Below, in pieces: positions 19,310-29,273 of a stretch of 64,000 nucleotides of DNA. Origin of the DNA: Xanthomonas hortorum pv. pelargonii. Lineage in GTDB: Bacteria; Pseudomonadota; Gammaproteobacteria; Xanthomonadales; Xanthomonadaceae. The notes beneath the pieces are model-generated. The model was given only the letters and a program-made list of their open reading frames with translations, had not been told where the DNA came from and ran no database searches. Position numbers and translations under genes: made by a program. Location of the stretch: NCBI RefSeq assembly GCF_024499015.1, contig NZ_CP098604.1, positions 3,720,001 through 3,784,000 of the forward strand, written 5' to 3'. Each line of letters begins with the position of its first letter. The first letter of the stretch is position 1.

Positions 19310-22300
19310 AACTCTCCGATCTGTCCATTACCCGCCCGGTGATGGCGGTGGTGATGAGCCTGTTGCTGATCGTGCTGGGGGTGATGTCGTTCACCCGGCT
19401 CACGCTGCGCGAGTTGCCGGCGATCGACCCGCCCATCGTCTCGGTGGATGTTGAATACACCGGCGCTTCGGCGGCGGTGGTGGAAAGCCGCATCACCCAG
19501 GTGCTGGAAGATGCGCTCGCCGGTATCGAAGGCATCGAGACCATCGAGGCGCGCAGCCGCAATGGCTCCTCGGACATCAGCATCGAGTTCGTGCAGTCGC
19601 GCGATGTGGAAGCGGCCGCCAACGATGTGCGCGATGCGGTCAGCCGCGTGTCCGATCGCATGCCCGACCAGGCGCGCCCGCCTGAAATTTCCAAGGTCGA
19701 AGCCGACGCCGACCCCATCCTGTGGCTCAACATGAGCTCCAGCACGATGGACACGCTGCAGCTGTCCGACTACGCCGAGCGCTATGTGGTGGACCGCTTT
19801 TCCAGCCTGGATGGCGTGGCGCAGGTGCGGATCGGCGGTCGCCAGCGCTATGCGATGCGCATCTGGCTGGACCGCGATCAGCTGGCCGCGCGCGAACTCA
19901 CCGTGGCCGATGTGGAAGCGGCGCTGCAGAACGAAAACGTCGAGTTGCCGGCCGGCAGCATTGAATCGGCACAGCGCGATTTCACCTTGCGCGTGGAGCG
20001 CAGTTATCTCAAGCCCGAGGACTTCGCCAAGTTGCCGTTGAGCAAGGGCGAGGGCGGCTATGTGGTGCGGTTGGGCGACGTGGCCAAGGTGGAGCTGACC
20101 TCGGCCGAGCGACGCGCGTATTTCCAGAGCAACGGCGTGCCCAATGTGGGCCTGGGCATCGTGCGCAACTCCACCGCCAACGCGCTGGACGTGGCACGCG
20201 AAGCGCGTGCGCAGGCCGAAGAAGTGCAGAAATCGCTGCCGCAGGGCACCAACATCTTCGTCGCCTTCGACACCACCACCTTCATCGATGCGGCGGTGGA
20301 GCGCGTGTACCACACGCTGATCGAAGCGGTGGTGCTGGTGCTGGTGGTGATCTGGGTGTTTCTGGGCAGCGCCCGTGCGGCCTTGATTCCGGCGGTGACG
20401 GTGCCGGTGTGTCTGATCGCCGCCTTCATCGCGCTATACGCGTTCGATTTTTCGATCAATCTGCTGACCCTGCTGGCACTGGTGCTGTGTATCGGCCTGG
20501 TGGTGGACGATGCCATCGTGGTGGTGGAAAACATCCAGCGCCGCATCGATCTGGGCGAGCCGCCGCTGGTGGCCGCCAAGCGCGGTACCGGGCAGGTCGC
20601 CTTCGCGGTGATCGCGACCACTGCGGTGCTGGTGGCGGTGTTTTTGCCGGTGGGCTTTCTGGAAGGCAATACCGGGCGCCTGTTCCGCGAGCTGGCGGTG
20701 GCGTTGGCGGCGGCGGTGGCGATCTCGGCCTTCGTGGCGTTGACGCTGACGCCGATGATGTCGTCCAAGTTGTTGCGCTCGCACGGGCAGGCCAAACCCA
20801 ATCGCTTCCATCGCTGGTTCGATGGCCGCATGCAGGCGGTGTCCGGCGCGTATGGGCGCTCGCTGGAGCGGCATGTGCATCGCACCTGGATCTTCGCGCT
20901 GCTGATGCTGCTGGCGCTGGGCGCCAGCGCGTGGCTGATGAGCCGCATTCCCTCGGAGCTGGCACCGGCCGAAGATCGCGGCAATTTCCAGATCATGATC
21001 GATGGCCCCGAGGGCGCCGGCTTCGATTACACCGTGGGGCAGATGCATCAGGTCGAAGCGATTCTTGGCCCCTACGTGGGGCCGGACAAGCCCATCGTGC
21101 GTGCGAATCCGCGCGTGCCCGGCGGATTTGGCAGCAGCGAGGAAATGCACACCGGCCGCGTCAGCGTGTTCCTGCAGGATTGGGAAAAGCGCACGCGCCC
21201 CACCACCGAAGTGGCCGACGAACTGCAGCAGAAACTCAACGTGCTCAGCGGCGTGCGTGCGCGCACGCAGGTGAGCGGTGGGTTGGTGCGCAGCCGCGGG
21301 CAGCCGTTCCAGCTGGTGCTGGGCGGGCCGGATTATGCCGAGATCGCGCAGTGGCGCGATCGCATCCTGCAGCGCATGGAAGCCAATCCCGGGTTGGTCG
21401 GTCCCGACTCCGACTACAAGGAAACCCGCCCGCAGATGCGCGTCAATATCGATCGTCTGCGCGCGGCCGATCTGGGCGTGCCGGTGACGGCGATCGGTGG
21501 CGCGCTGGAAGCGATGATGGGCTCGCGCCGCGTGACGACGTTCGTCGAAAATGGCGAGGAATACGACGTGATGCTGCAGGCCGGCCGCGAAGGCCGCATG
21601 GCGCCGGAAGACCTCACCGCGATCCGCGTGCGTTCGATCCGTGGCGAACTGATTCCGTTGTCCAACCTGGTCACGCTGAGCGAAGTGGCCGAAGCGGGCA
21701 CCTTGAACCGCTTCAATCGTTTGCGGGCGATCACCATCAGCGCCGGCTTGGCGCCGGGCTACCCGCTCGGCGATGCGATCGCCTGGGCGCAGCAGACCGC
21801 ACGCGAGGAATTGCCTGAGTACGCGCAGGTGGACTGGAAGGGCGAATCGCGCGAATACCAGCAATCCGGCAGCGCGGTATTGCTGACCTTCGGCATGGCC
21901 TTGCTGGTGGTGTATCTGGTGCTGGCTGCGCAGTTCGAAAGCTTTGCCCATCCGTTGGTGATCATGCTCACCGTGCCGTTGGCGGTGCTGGGTGCATTGG
22001 TCGGTTTGTGGCTCACCGGTGGCACGCTCAATTTGTTCAGTCAGATCGGCATCGTGATGCTGGTTGGCCTGGCCGCCAAGAACGGCATCCTGATCGTGGA
22101 GTTCGCCAATCAGCTGCGCGATGAGGGCCGTAGCGTGCATGAGGCGATCGTGGAATCGGCATCGGTGCGTTTGCGCCCGATCCTGATGACCTCGATCGCC
22201 ACGGTGGTCGGCGCAATTCCGCTGGTGGTGGCCGGCGGCCCCGGCTCGGCCAGCCGCGCCACCATCGGTGTGGTGGTGATCTTCGGCGTGTCGCTGTCCA

Positions 22301-22431
22301 CGCTGTTGTCGCTGTACGTGGTGCCGGCGTTCTACAGTTTGATCGCGCCATTCACCAAGTCGCCCGAAGCAGTGGCACGCGAGTTGGAGACCCTGGAGGC
22401 GCAGACGCCGTCGGTGGGTGGGCATGCGTGA
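19306..22431 (+). CDS. RND family efflux pump, inner-membrane transporter
   Basis: A 1041-residue hydrophobe/amphiphile RND transporter with the usual twelve transmembrane helices and two large periplasmic loops. The N-terminal membrane anchor (MKLSDLSITRPVMAVVMSLL) is typical. TM4 carries the proton-relay aspartates in CIGLVVDDAIVVVENIQR (about 398-415), and the second half has GLAAKNGILIVEFANQLRDE. The protein resembles the shorter MexF/MdtB-like class. It is the last core gene before the accessory island, whose lower-GC DNA starts within about 150 bp of its stop. Confidence 0.93.
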   Translation: MKLSDLSITRPVMAVVMSLLLIVLGVMSFTRLTLRELPAIDPPIVSVDVEYTGASAAVVESRITQVLEDALAGIEGIETIEARSRNGSSDISIEFVQSRDVEAAANDVRDAVSRVSDRMPDQARPPEISKVEADADPILWLNMSSSTMDTLQLSDYAERYVVDRFSSLDGVAQVRIGGRQRYAMRIWLDRDQLAARELTVADVEAALQNENVELPAGSIESAQRDFTLRVERSYLKPEDFAKLPLSKGEGGYVVRLGDVAKVELTSAERRAYFQSNGVPNVGLGIVRNSTANALDVAREARAQAEEVQKSLPQGTNIFVAFDTTTFIDAAVERVYHTLIEAVVLVLVVIWVFLGSARAALIPAVTVPVCLIAAFIALYAFDFSINLLTLLALVLCIGLVVDDAIVVVENIQRRIDLGEPPLVAAKRGTGQVAFAVIATTAVLVAVFLPVGFLEGNTGRLFRELAVALAAAVAISAFVALTLTPMMSSKLLRSHGQAKPNRFHRWFDGRMQAVSGAYGRSLERHVHRTWIFALLMLLALGASAWLMSRIPSELAPAEDRGNFQIMIDGPEGAGFDYTVGQMHQVEAILGPYVGPDKPIVRANPRVPGGFGSSEEMHTGRVSVFLQDWEKRTRPTTEVADELQQKLNVLSGVRARTQVSGGLVRSRGQPFQLVLGGPDYAEIAQWRDRILQRMEANPGLVGPDSDYKETRPQMRVNIDRLRAADLGVPVTAIGGALEAMMGSRRVTTFVENGEEYDVMLQAGREGRMAPEDLTAIRVRSIRGELIPLSNLVTLSEVAEAGTLNRFNRLRAITISAGLAPGYPLGDAIAWAQQTAREELPEYAQVDWKGESREYQQSGSAVLLTFGMALLVVYLVLAAQFESFAHPLVIMLTVPLAVLGALVGLWLTGGTLNLFSQIGIVMLVGLAAKNGILIVEFANQLRDEGRSVHEAIVESASVRLRPILMTSIATVVGAIPLVVAGGPGSASRATIGVVVIFGVSLSTLLSLYVVPAFYSLIAPFTKSPEAVARELETLEAQTPSVGGHA

Positions 22432-22590
22432 GCGATGCCAGGGCTTGTAGTGCCTTCGTCTCGTCCCCTCAGGGCCCATAACATGTTGGAGAGCGCCCGC
22501 ATGCACTTTCTTCCAGCCGATTGGGTCCTAAACACGGCAGATCGCGTCGCTTTGGATATCTACGCCAGGTTTGCTAGGACTAAAAATAAC

Positions 22591-23787
22591 TCAGGTGTAG
22601 AAGGCCAGCTGATCTAAAGTCAAAATAACCTGCAGAGCTCGAGTCATGGTGTAGCTCTCCTGGGTAGCTGCTCCGTGTCCCACTGCGTGACGTGAGCCAG
22701 CCTCTCCTGGCTGCCCCATGGGATCGAAGCTCGCAAAGGTGTGTTCCTGCATGTACTCGCGGAAGGCATGGGCAAAAAGTAGCGTATCGGGTGCCCCTGC
22801 GCTCTTCGCCCCCGCTTCTCCTGCGAACTCCAGCAGAGCCTTTACTTTGACATTTTGTCCTGCATTCAGGGCACGGTAGGCATCCCGCAGGATGCCTTCA
22901 ATTTCCGTCAGTAGAATTTTTATCACCGCTATAGGCCGTCGTTGCTTGAACGCTTGAATGGCCTCTTCCAGCAATGCCTGCTTGGCAACGAAGTGTGGCT
23001 TGGCATTCCAGCGTTCAAGTAGGCGGTTCAGGCGTTCATCATCGAACGCCTCAACGAGATCAGCTTCAATTTCCGAAGTGTTAAATCCCGATTTGATGTG
23101 CGACGCAAGCTGTCGGAACTCAGAGGTGATGATCTCCGCGAACGGGAACCAGCCTTTGGATCTGAGAGCAGCCATGGTAGCGGGGTCGTCCATGACCTCG
23201 TACAGATGCCGATACCGCAGCGCACGATATAGGCTTCCAAGGTCGCGCTCGAACCGCTCGCGGTCCAACGCCCCACCATCATTAAAATCAAACGCAAGAC
23301 CAAAGGCCCATGCCTCTCTAAACAAGCAAAGAACTCCGTCCCTCTCACCAATCTCTACATGCGGGAACTGCATATGCGTGATGTCGGCGATATCCTGCTC
23401 AAAGACTGCAGACTTCGCTGCAATGGAACGCTTTATTCTGCATTTAAGTACGACGGCCGCTGCGTCAACCCAGATTTCAAAAGAGTTATCAGGCTTGACG
23501 ATCATAAGAATCGTACTTGCTTGCCGAAGATTGATCGTGATGCTCTGCTTGTCTGTCGCATGCGTGATCACCCCTTCAAGGCTTTCAACAAGTTTATGAA
23601 AGAGGGGCGTATCTGAAGTCAATGATGCTCTTACGCTGACATGGGTCATTTCACCTTTGGACGCACTGTTCATTGAAAATCCGGCAATGCGAGAAGTCCC
23701 ATCTCCGGCAAGCAGGATTGGCTCGCCTTGCATTAGCCGTGTTCCGGAGTCGCTGGGCTTCGATGAAGGTGATTGTACATCTGTCAT
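22591..23787 (-). CDS. Unknown protein with a C-terminal HEPN-like motif
   Basis: A 398-residue predicted cytoplasmic protein I do not recognise as a named family. The first 190 residues look beta-rich (TDKQSITINLRQASTILMIV), with no membrane segment. The second half is helical. Near residue 370 it has RHAVGH, an R-x4-H pattern, followed by an amphipathic helix (ALQVILTLDQLAFY). That arrangement is typical of HEPN domains, many of which are RNases in phage-defence or toxin systems; function here is inference. I chose ATG 23787, since the frame upstream to 23949 runs through IS sequence. GC is lower than the core, and an IS lies 62 bp upstream, possibly cutting off the native promoter. Confidence 0.6.
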   Translation of the reverse strand: MTDVQSPSSKPSDSGTRLMQGEPILLAGDGTSRIAGFSMNSASKGEMTHVSVRASLTSDTPLFHKLVESLEGVITHATDKQSITINLRQASTILMIVKPDNSFEIWVDAAAVVLKCRIKRSIAAKSAVFEQDIADITHMQFPHVEIGERDGVLCLFREAWAFGLAFDFNDGGALDRERFERDLGSLYRALRYRHLYEVMDDPATMAALRSKGWFPFAEIITSEFRQLASHIKSGFNTSEIEADLVEAFDDERLNRLLERWNAKPHFVAKQALLEEAIQAFKQRRPIAVIKILLTEIEGILRDAYRALNAGQNVKVKALLEFAGEAGAKSAGAPDTLLFAHAFREYMQEHTFASFDPMGQPGEAGSRHAVGHGAATQESYTMTRALQVILTLDQLAFYT

Positions 23788-23849
23788 ATGGATCCTTTTG
23801 AAGGTGTTTACTTTTTGCCATTGTGGGAAACGCCTGATATGACGGCTAA

Positions 23850-25006
23850 GGAAGGTCTGAACAACGAGGCCTGAGAGTGCGGAATGTCGCATCGTTCCGG
23901 AGAGTCGCGTTTGGATTTTAGGATTTTCGCCATTTCTGGCGCTTTCCATGGGAATTCCCGGGTTACAGGCGCACGCTCCCCATGGCAGGCAGTAACTGCT
24001 TTCGCTTCATCCACAGATTGGAGAGCGCAAACAAGGTCAGCACGTGTGCGGTGTTCTTGGCCAGGCCGCGATAGCGGACCTTGGTGTAACCGAACTGGCG
24101 CTTGATCACCCGGAACGGATGCTCCACCTTCGCGCGCACGCTGGCCTTGAAGTGTTCCCAACGCTGTTCCCGAGCACGCTCGCGTTTGTTGCCGATGGCT
24201 TGCAGCGTCGAGGGCCTGGCGGCAATGAAAATGCAGCCTTGCAGGTCTGCAGTTCTTCGCGTTTGTCCGCACCGGTGTAGCCGCTGTCGCCGAACACGCT
24301 GTCTTCTTTGCCATGCAGTAATGCGTGCGTCACCGTGACGTCGGCGACATTGGCGGCTGTGCAATGGACGTGGTGCACCAGCCCGGAAAATTCATCCACG
24401 CCGATGTGCGCCTTCATCCCGAAATACCACTGATTGCCCTTCCTGGTCTGATGCATTTCAGGGTCGCGCGCGTGATCGGCGTTCTTGGTCGAACTGGGTG
24501 CAGCGATCAGCGTCGCATCGACGATCGTGCCCGACCGCAGGCTCTGGCCCTTGCGTGCCAGATGCGCGTTGACCGCGTCCAGCATCCGCGCGGCAAGGCC
24601 ATGGGTCTCCAGCAGGCGCCGAAAGTTCAAAATCGTGGTCTCGTCCGGAACGTTGTCCAAGCCACCGAGCTGGGCAAACCTCCGCAAGATCGGGATCTCG
24701 TGCAACGCTTCTTCCATCGCCGGATCGCTCAACGCATACCACTGCTGCAGCAAATGAATCCGCAACATCGTCGCCAGTGCGTATGGCTGTCGACCAGGGC
24801 GTCCCGACACCGGATAGTGCGGTGCGATCAGACCGAGCAAGTGCTGCCACGGAACGACCTGCTCCATCTCGGCCAGGAAGATCTCCCGGCGGGTCTGCTT
24901 GCGCTTGCCCAGGCCTTCAGCGTCGCCGAACGTCAGTTGCATGGATTACTCCTCAACATGAGGCGGGTAGTGTCGCGTATCTATGGTGCGTTGTTCAGAG
25001 CTTCCC
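23850..25006 (-). mobile_element. IS5-family insertion sequence, copy 1 (IS1478-like)
   Basis: A 1157-bp element flanked by TTA target duplications (seen as TAA at 23847-23849 and 25007-25009 on the plus strand). The terminal inverted repeats are GGGAAGCTCTGAACAACG and GGAAGGTCTGAACAACG. It is almost identical to copy 2 (32562-33720) but inverted. The 3-bp T-N-A duplication and transposase type fit the IS5 superfamily; the IS1478 likeness is from memory. Its left-end flank (25007-25054) is the 3' end of a Tn3-family tnpA. Confidence 0.88.
23963..24942 (-). pseudogene. IS5-family transposase, frameshifted in a T run
   Basis: Reads leftward from MQLTFGDAEGLGKRKQ like the intact copy at 32626. 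After the GDSGYTGADKREELQTCKAAF segment (about residue 240) the run has four T where copy 2 has five. The first frame therefore ends at 278 residues, and the remainder (TLQAIGNKRERAREQRWEH to the end) lies in another frame. The DDE residues are split by the break, so this copy is probably inactive unless slippage or copy 2 in trans compensates. Other differences from copy 2 are few, so the two are recent. Confidence 0.85.
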
Positions 25007-25009
25007 TAA

Positions 25010-25054
25010 CGCGTTGTCGCCGCAAGAATTTTTCGCGAAAAGTCGATTGGCTCA
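25010..25054 (-). pseudogene. Fragment: 3' end of a Tn3-family transposase gene
   Basis: Read leftward, this short stretch encodes EPIDFSRKILAATTR followed by a stop made with the IS junction. The same peptide end (EPIDFSRRILAATTR) occurs at 30526-30573 on the opposite strand, behind clear Tn3 TnpA sequence. The homology stops abruptly near 25055. The remainder of the gap to 25429 shows no gene I can support; an unrecognised 61-codon frame (25052-25237, minus strand) crosses it. Confidence 0.6.
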
Positions 25055-25429
25055 AGCGCGTTGGAGCAGCTCCTGGCGCAGATGCAGCCACCGCACCCAG
25101 TTGGCGAACCCAAAAGACCATCGCAGCCAGTGCAACGCCAGGAGGCTGATGCTCAGCCTGTTGGGGAAGGTATGGATCATCCTCAGCGTCAATTCCTTCG
25201 TCGTCCCATCCATAACTTCGGTGCCAGGTTGTTGCACTTGGACCTTAAGTGGCCGACGATACTGACAGGCTCGACGAAGGCGCGCTCAAGAGCAGATTGC
25301 TGCGGTATTTGGTCGAGTACATAAGAGAGCATGTTAGGCGACAACATCTCGATCCTGGCGCAAACCTGACGCCTGGGTTTCTCTTCAGAGCGTCATGCGC
25401 CAAACTTAATCGCCATCAGATGAGGTGGT

Positions 25430-26305
25430 ATGCAAAGTCGTTTCAGCGGTTGGTCTGCACAGGTGCTTGATGCGGACGATGTCACAGCAGTCATGCGTGA
25501 CGTCGGCAGATATGGATTCGCGATTGTCAGGGATCAATGGCGATTCGATGCATCCGATTTTAAGCATATGTCGGCGCGCTATCGTCTTGGCCCGATGTAT
25601 CATTCTGACTTCAATCGTCGCCTGCACACGGAAGGCATGTCGCCGTCAGGCATGAACCAAGTCGGTGGCTTGACTACAGGTATGCATGATGTCTTCAACA
25701 GCACGTCAAGCGCGGCATTGCACACTGACGGTTCGTATCTGCCCATCGGCACGATCAAGACCTCGATCCTCCTTTGCAAGCAGCACGCGCTGCGTGGCGG
25801 CGAATCGATCCTGTTCGACAGCGTGTCGGCATTTCAGACGCTTGCCCACCATCACCCGGATCTCGCCCAATGCCTCCTGGCCCCGACGGCGTTCCGACGC
25901 AGGTCTACCGATCCGCGGCTAGATAGGCAGTACGAGCACGTCGGCCCGATCTTCCTCGCAGAAGAAGACGGCGCAATGGTTGGTGGGTTTACCCTGGACG
26001 TGACGGCCGACTGGGACTATTCCCGGCGCATGGACCCGAGAGTGCTCGATGCGGCTGCTTACTTGACGCGTCTCACCAAGCCGGACAGCGGCTACACATT
26101 GAGTTTTCCGCTGCGAAAGGGGCAAGCATTGATCATGCGCAATGACCAGCTCTCGCACGGACGAAGCGCCTACGTCGATGATCCGGGCAACCCGCGTATT
26201 CTGCTGCGAGGCCTGTTCCTCTCCGCCCCTGGCGCATGCGCCGTGCAGATACGGTCCGCGCTTCGGTCGAAGGATCCTGACAGCAGGCGCCGCTCGAATG
26301 GCTGA
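25430..26305 (+). CDS. TauD/TfdA-like Fe(II)/2-oxoglutarate-dependent dioxygenase
   Basis: A 291-residue non-heme iron oxygenase of the clavaminate synthase/TauD type. The iron ligands are visible as His98 and Asp100 (ALHTDGSYLP) and His243 (DQLSHGRSAY), with an Arg at 257 or 260 (RILLRGLF) to bind 2-oxoglutarate. Such enzymes hydroxylate or desaturate amino acids or small carrier-free substrates. The ATG at 25430 follows a GAGGTGG-like site. It is first in a tight operon; its last 8 bp overlap the sulfotransferase start. The substrate is unknown. GC is below the core, consistent with transfer. Confidence 0.82.
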   Translation: MQSRFSGWSAQVLDADDVTAVMRDVGRYGFAIVRDQWRFDASDFKHMSARYRLGPMYHSDFNRRLHTEGMSPSGMNQVGGLTTGMHDVFNSTSSAALHTDGSYLPIGTIKTSILLCKQHALRGGESILFDSVSAFQTLAHHHPDLAQCLLAPTAFRRRSTDPRLDRQYEHVGPIFLAEEDGAMVGGFTLDVTADWDYSRRMDPRVLDAAAYLTRLTKPDSGYTLSFPLRKGQALIMRNDQLSHGRSAYVDDPGNPRILLRGLFLSAPGACAVQIRSALRSKDPDSRRRSNG

Positions 26306-27340
26306 GACAACGGCTCCCCTGCTTGCGTCCCAATGGTCCTTGTGGCTGTCGCACCCAACCAGCGAACTTGAGGCACGCATTGGCAGCGATCTTGCAGAAC
26401 ACCCGATCGACACGCCCATGACCGCGGCGATCGTCGAGTTCGTTCGCGAGTACCGGAACGGTGGAAGAAACTGGAGTAGCAAAGGGCTGCGGGGTGACGA
26501 GGTGATCGCACCGCTGCTCGGTCTGGCAAAGCATTCGCCAGAGGTCTTTGATCTCTTCCGCTCGAAGGTTGCCCAGGCGCAGCACAACAAATGGGTGGGC
26601 GGCAGCCTGAATGGCACAGTTGCCACGGCGCAGAAGCAGTACACGAAATTCGTCATCATCTCGACGCCCCGTTCCGGGACGCACCTGTTGCGCACGCTGC
26701 TCGGCTCCCACCCATGCATCGAGATGCATGGCGAAGCATTCAATCGGTTCGGTCAGCACTTGCTGCCCTATTCCGTACAGGACACCACTGCGGAACACAT
26801 CCTCGAGCGACATCTGTTTCGCCCGTACTTTGAGTACGTGCAGGCTGTCGGGTTCGTGCTCTTTCGCGATCTCGACTCTGAATGGGGGGCGTCAATGTCT
26901 GGGAGACGTTGGCTGGCCTGCCTGAACTGAAGATCATTCTGCTGGATCGACGCAATCGCCTTGAGCGCATGGTTTCTCTGAGAAAAAGCCTGCTCGATCA
27001 TGTCTGGTATGTCGGCAGGGACGATGAGTCCGCGCGTGGGTATGTCCGGCTGTCCGTAGCGCAAAAGGAACTCGTAGATTTCATCGATCACGACCTTGCC
27101 AATCGCGCCGCGTTCTGCGAACGCTTCGGCCACTACGACATCCTCTCCATCGAATACGAGCAACTGCTCGACAACCCTGAGAGCACACATGCCGAGCTGC
27201 TCGCGTTCCTGGGGGTATCGGTCGTACGACTGGAACCGGGAACCGGAAAAAAGGAAACAGCTTCGATCTCATCGATAGTTGAAAACGACGCGCAACTGAG
27301 ATGTTCGATTAAAGGGACACCCTATGAACGCTACATCTAG
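26298..27340 (+). pseudogene. PAPS-dependent sulfotransferase, frameshifted at a G6 run
   Basis: The N-terminal part (26298-26930) has an extra helical region (1-115) and the 5'-phosphosulfate loop FVIISTPRSGTHLLRTLL (118-135). The C-terminal part (26882-27340, another frame) has LLDRRNRLERMVSLRKS, matching the 3'-phosphate-binding motif, as in Stf0-like enzymes. The frames meet at GAATGGGGGGCGTC (26879-26892), where six G break the frame; four or seven G would give one protein of about 347 residues. It may be a decayed gene, a slippage-controlled gene or a sequencing error. The 3' end overlaps the aminotransferase start by 17 bp. The donor would come from CysNC. Confidence 0.78.
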
Positions 27341-28580
27341 GCCGCGCGGTTATTGGCCGCCGTATACGCCAATGACCCTTGAGGATTGTCGCCCCAGGAT
27401 CGTGCGCGGCGCAGGGGTTTATCTCTACGACGATGCGGGCAAACCCTATCTGGACGGCATCTCCGGCAGCTACAACCACTGCCTCGGTCATTCTCACCCG
27501 GCACTGATCGACGCCGTCAAACGGCAGATGGACAGCCTGGTGCACGCGTGCAACATCGGGACGAGTACGCTCCTACCCGAAGCGCTTGCAGAGCGGCTAG
27601 GCGATGTATTGGCGCCCGCCGGACTCGTACATACGTTCCTGGTAGGAAGCGGCAGCGAGGGGGTCGAAGCCGCAATGAAGATGGCTTGGCAGTATCAACG
27701 CGGTCTCGGGCAGCCACAGCGGATAAAAGTCGTCGCCATCGACGGTGCGTATCACGGCTGCACGCTTGGCGCGATGCTTGCGACACGACGCTCCTTCATC
27801 AACGAAGGCTCCTTGGCGCTTGTCGAAGAGTGCTCAATGACGATGCCATTGCCGCAGAGCATCGACGACGTGGCAGAATGGGAAGCGCTTCTTGCCGAGC
27901 ATGGATCGACCGTGGCGGCGATCATCATCGAACCGGTGATGGCGATGGCGGGAACCCGGCAGTTTCCAGCTGGCTTCTTGCGAGTCCTGTCGTCGCTCGC
28001 CAGGGCGTACGATATCCCCCTGATCTTCGACGAAGTGTATTGTGGCATCGGACGCACCGGCGTCCTGTGCGAGTCAGTGTCCCAGGGCGCTAGTCCGGAC
28101 ATTGTGATCTTCAGTAAATGTCTCGGCGGCGGCTTCCCGATCACCGCCGTCATGACGACCGCCAAGATCGCCGATGTCTTCGCAACACAGCCGCTCCCGT
28201 TTTTCCGCCACGGCCATACCCAGTCCGGCAACCTGCTGGGTTGCCGCGCAGCTTTATTCATTCTCGAGCACCTGGATGCCGAGGATTGCTACGAACGGGT
28301 CAAAGCGAAGGGCACGCGCTTGCTGCAGGCGATTCGTGACCGTCTACCCGCGACCGACGATGTCGTGAGTGTGCAAGGGAAAGGACTGATGTTGTCGATC
28401 ACCTTGTCGTCGCCAGCGGCATGTAGCCAAGCGCAATACGACGCGCGTCGACACGGTCTGTTCATTGGCGCTGCGGATCGACATCTCAAGCTCGCGCCGC
28501 CGTTCATGATCGATGACGCCGAGATCGACGAGTTGGCGCAACGATTGAGCCATGCGATAGACAAAGCATCGCATCACTGA
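27324..28580 (+). CDS. Class III PLP-dependent aminotransferase
   Basis: A 418-residue fold-type I aminotransferase of the ornithine/GABA/diaminobutyrate class. GSGSEGVEAAMKMAWQY (108-124) binds the PLP phosphate, Asp236 (LIFDEVYCGIGRTG) contacts the pyridine nitrogen, and Lys265 (IFSKCLGGGFP) is the Schiff-base lysine. The C-terminal part is complete. It would transfer an amino group to an omega-keto or aldehyde group, or run in reverse, but the substrate is unknown. It is third in the island operon, overlapping the sulfotransferase by 17 bp and 26 bp before the next oxygenase. Confidence 0.87.
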   Translation: MNATSRPRGYWPPYTPMTLEDCRPRIVRGAGVYLYDDAGKPYLDGISGSYNHCLGHSHPALIDAVKRQMDSLVHACNIGTSTLLPEALAERLGDVLAPAGLVHTFLVGSGSEGVEAAMKMAWQYQRGLGQPQRIKVVAIDGAYHGCTLGAMLATRRSFINEGSLALVEECSMTMPLPQSIDDVAEWEALLAEHGSTVAAIIIEPVMAMAGTRQFPAGFLRVLSSLARAYDIPLIFDEVYCGIGRTGVLCESVSQGASPDIVIFSKCLGGGFPITAVMTTAKIADVFATQPLPFFRHGHTQSGNLLGCRAALFILEHLDAEDCYERVKAKGTRLLQAIRDRLPATDDVVSVQGKGLMLSITLSSPAACSQAQYDARRHGLFIGAADRHLKLAPPFMIDDAEIDELAQRLSHAIDKASHH

Positions 28581-28606
28581 CGCTTTCTTTTCGTACGAGG
28601 GAGAAC

Positions 28607-29266
28607 ATGACGTCCGCATACTTCGCGCTCAGGCAGATTGCAGGAGGAACACGCCACGACGCGCCGTTCCAATGGGGAGAACTGCAGAACATATGGCAAA
28701 ACGACGCTTTGGCGAACAAACTCGCAGATGAATTTCCGACAGAGGGATTCAACTTCCGGAAACGCAACGGCGGGCATTTTTATCGACGCACGATCATCCC
28801 TCTGGGCTCGTTCGGCGTCGACCAGCCAGCGGCGCTAACGGATGCGTGGCAGGCGATGTGCGGCGAGCTCGTGTCGGAGGACTTCAGGTCCGCAATGTCC
28901 CACTTTTGCGGAACGGACCTGAGCAAATTCCCGATGGAGGCCATTGCGTTTCGTGGAGGGCAGGACACCCATTACCTGCCCCACGTCGATGCATCATTGT
29001 GCCAGGGATTTCGCCTGATCATTTACTTCAACGCCCACTGGGAGCGCGACTGGGGCGGGCTGCTTCGTATTCTTGATCCACGCAATCACCATGACGCGCG
29101 CCACGTTGTGCTCCCCATTGTCGGAAATGCGACAGTGATCATTCGCGATGGGGCCTACGAAGACACGTGGCACGAAGTGACGCGGCTGTGCACCACGGGG
29201 AGCGTCACTCGCAACACGCTCAATGTCACCTACTATGCGCCCGGGACCACAAGCACAGCCCAATGA
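28607..29266 (+). CDS. 2OG-Fe(II) oxygenase, prolyl 4-hydroxylase-like
   Basis: A 219-residue double-stranded beta-helix oxygenase. His126 and Asp128 (YLPHVDAS), His189 (DTWHEVTRL) and Arg202 (TRNTLNVTYY) form the iron and 2-oxoglutarate site. The WGGLLRIL segment (149-156) is typical of the P4H/EGL-9 class. It differs from the TauD-type enzyme upstream, so the operon holds two independent oxygenases. A GAGGGAG ribosome site precedes ATG 28607. It probably hydroxylates the operon's intermediate or a peptide; no substrate is evident. Confidence 0.8.
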   Translation: MTSAYFALRQIAGGTRHDAPFQWGELQNIWQNDALANKLADEFPTEGFNFRKRNGGHFYRRTIIPLGSFGVDQPAALTDAWQAMCGELVSEDFRSAMSHFCGTDLSKFPMEAIAFRGGQDTHYLPHVDASLCQGFRLIIYFNAHWERDWGGLLRILDPRNHHDARHVVLPIVGNATVIIRDGAYEDTWHEVTRLCTTGSVTRNTLNVTYYAPGTTSTAQ

Positions 29267-29273
29267 CGCGAGG

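Noticed and set aside
20434..22506. Long open frame (690 codons) on the minus strand across the RND pump
   Set aside because: It is antisense to a clearly conserved transporter, with a His/Gln/Arg-rich translation typical of high-GC shadow frames.
22435..22617. Small plus-strand frame after the RND pump
   Set aside because: It overlaps the 3' end of the convergent gene, has no clear ribosome site and no recognisable features.
25061..25324. 87-codon plus-strand frame between IS copy 1 and the biosynthetic operon
   Set aside because: It starts inside debris next to the Tn3 fragment, has a biased Gln/Pro/Arg composition and matches no family I know.
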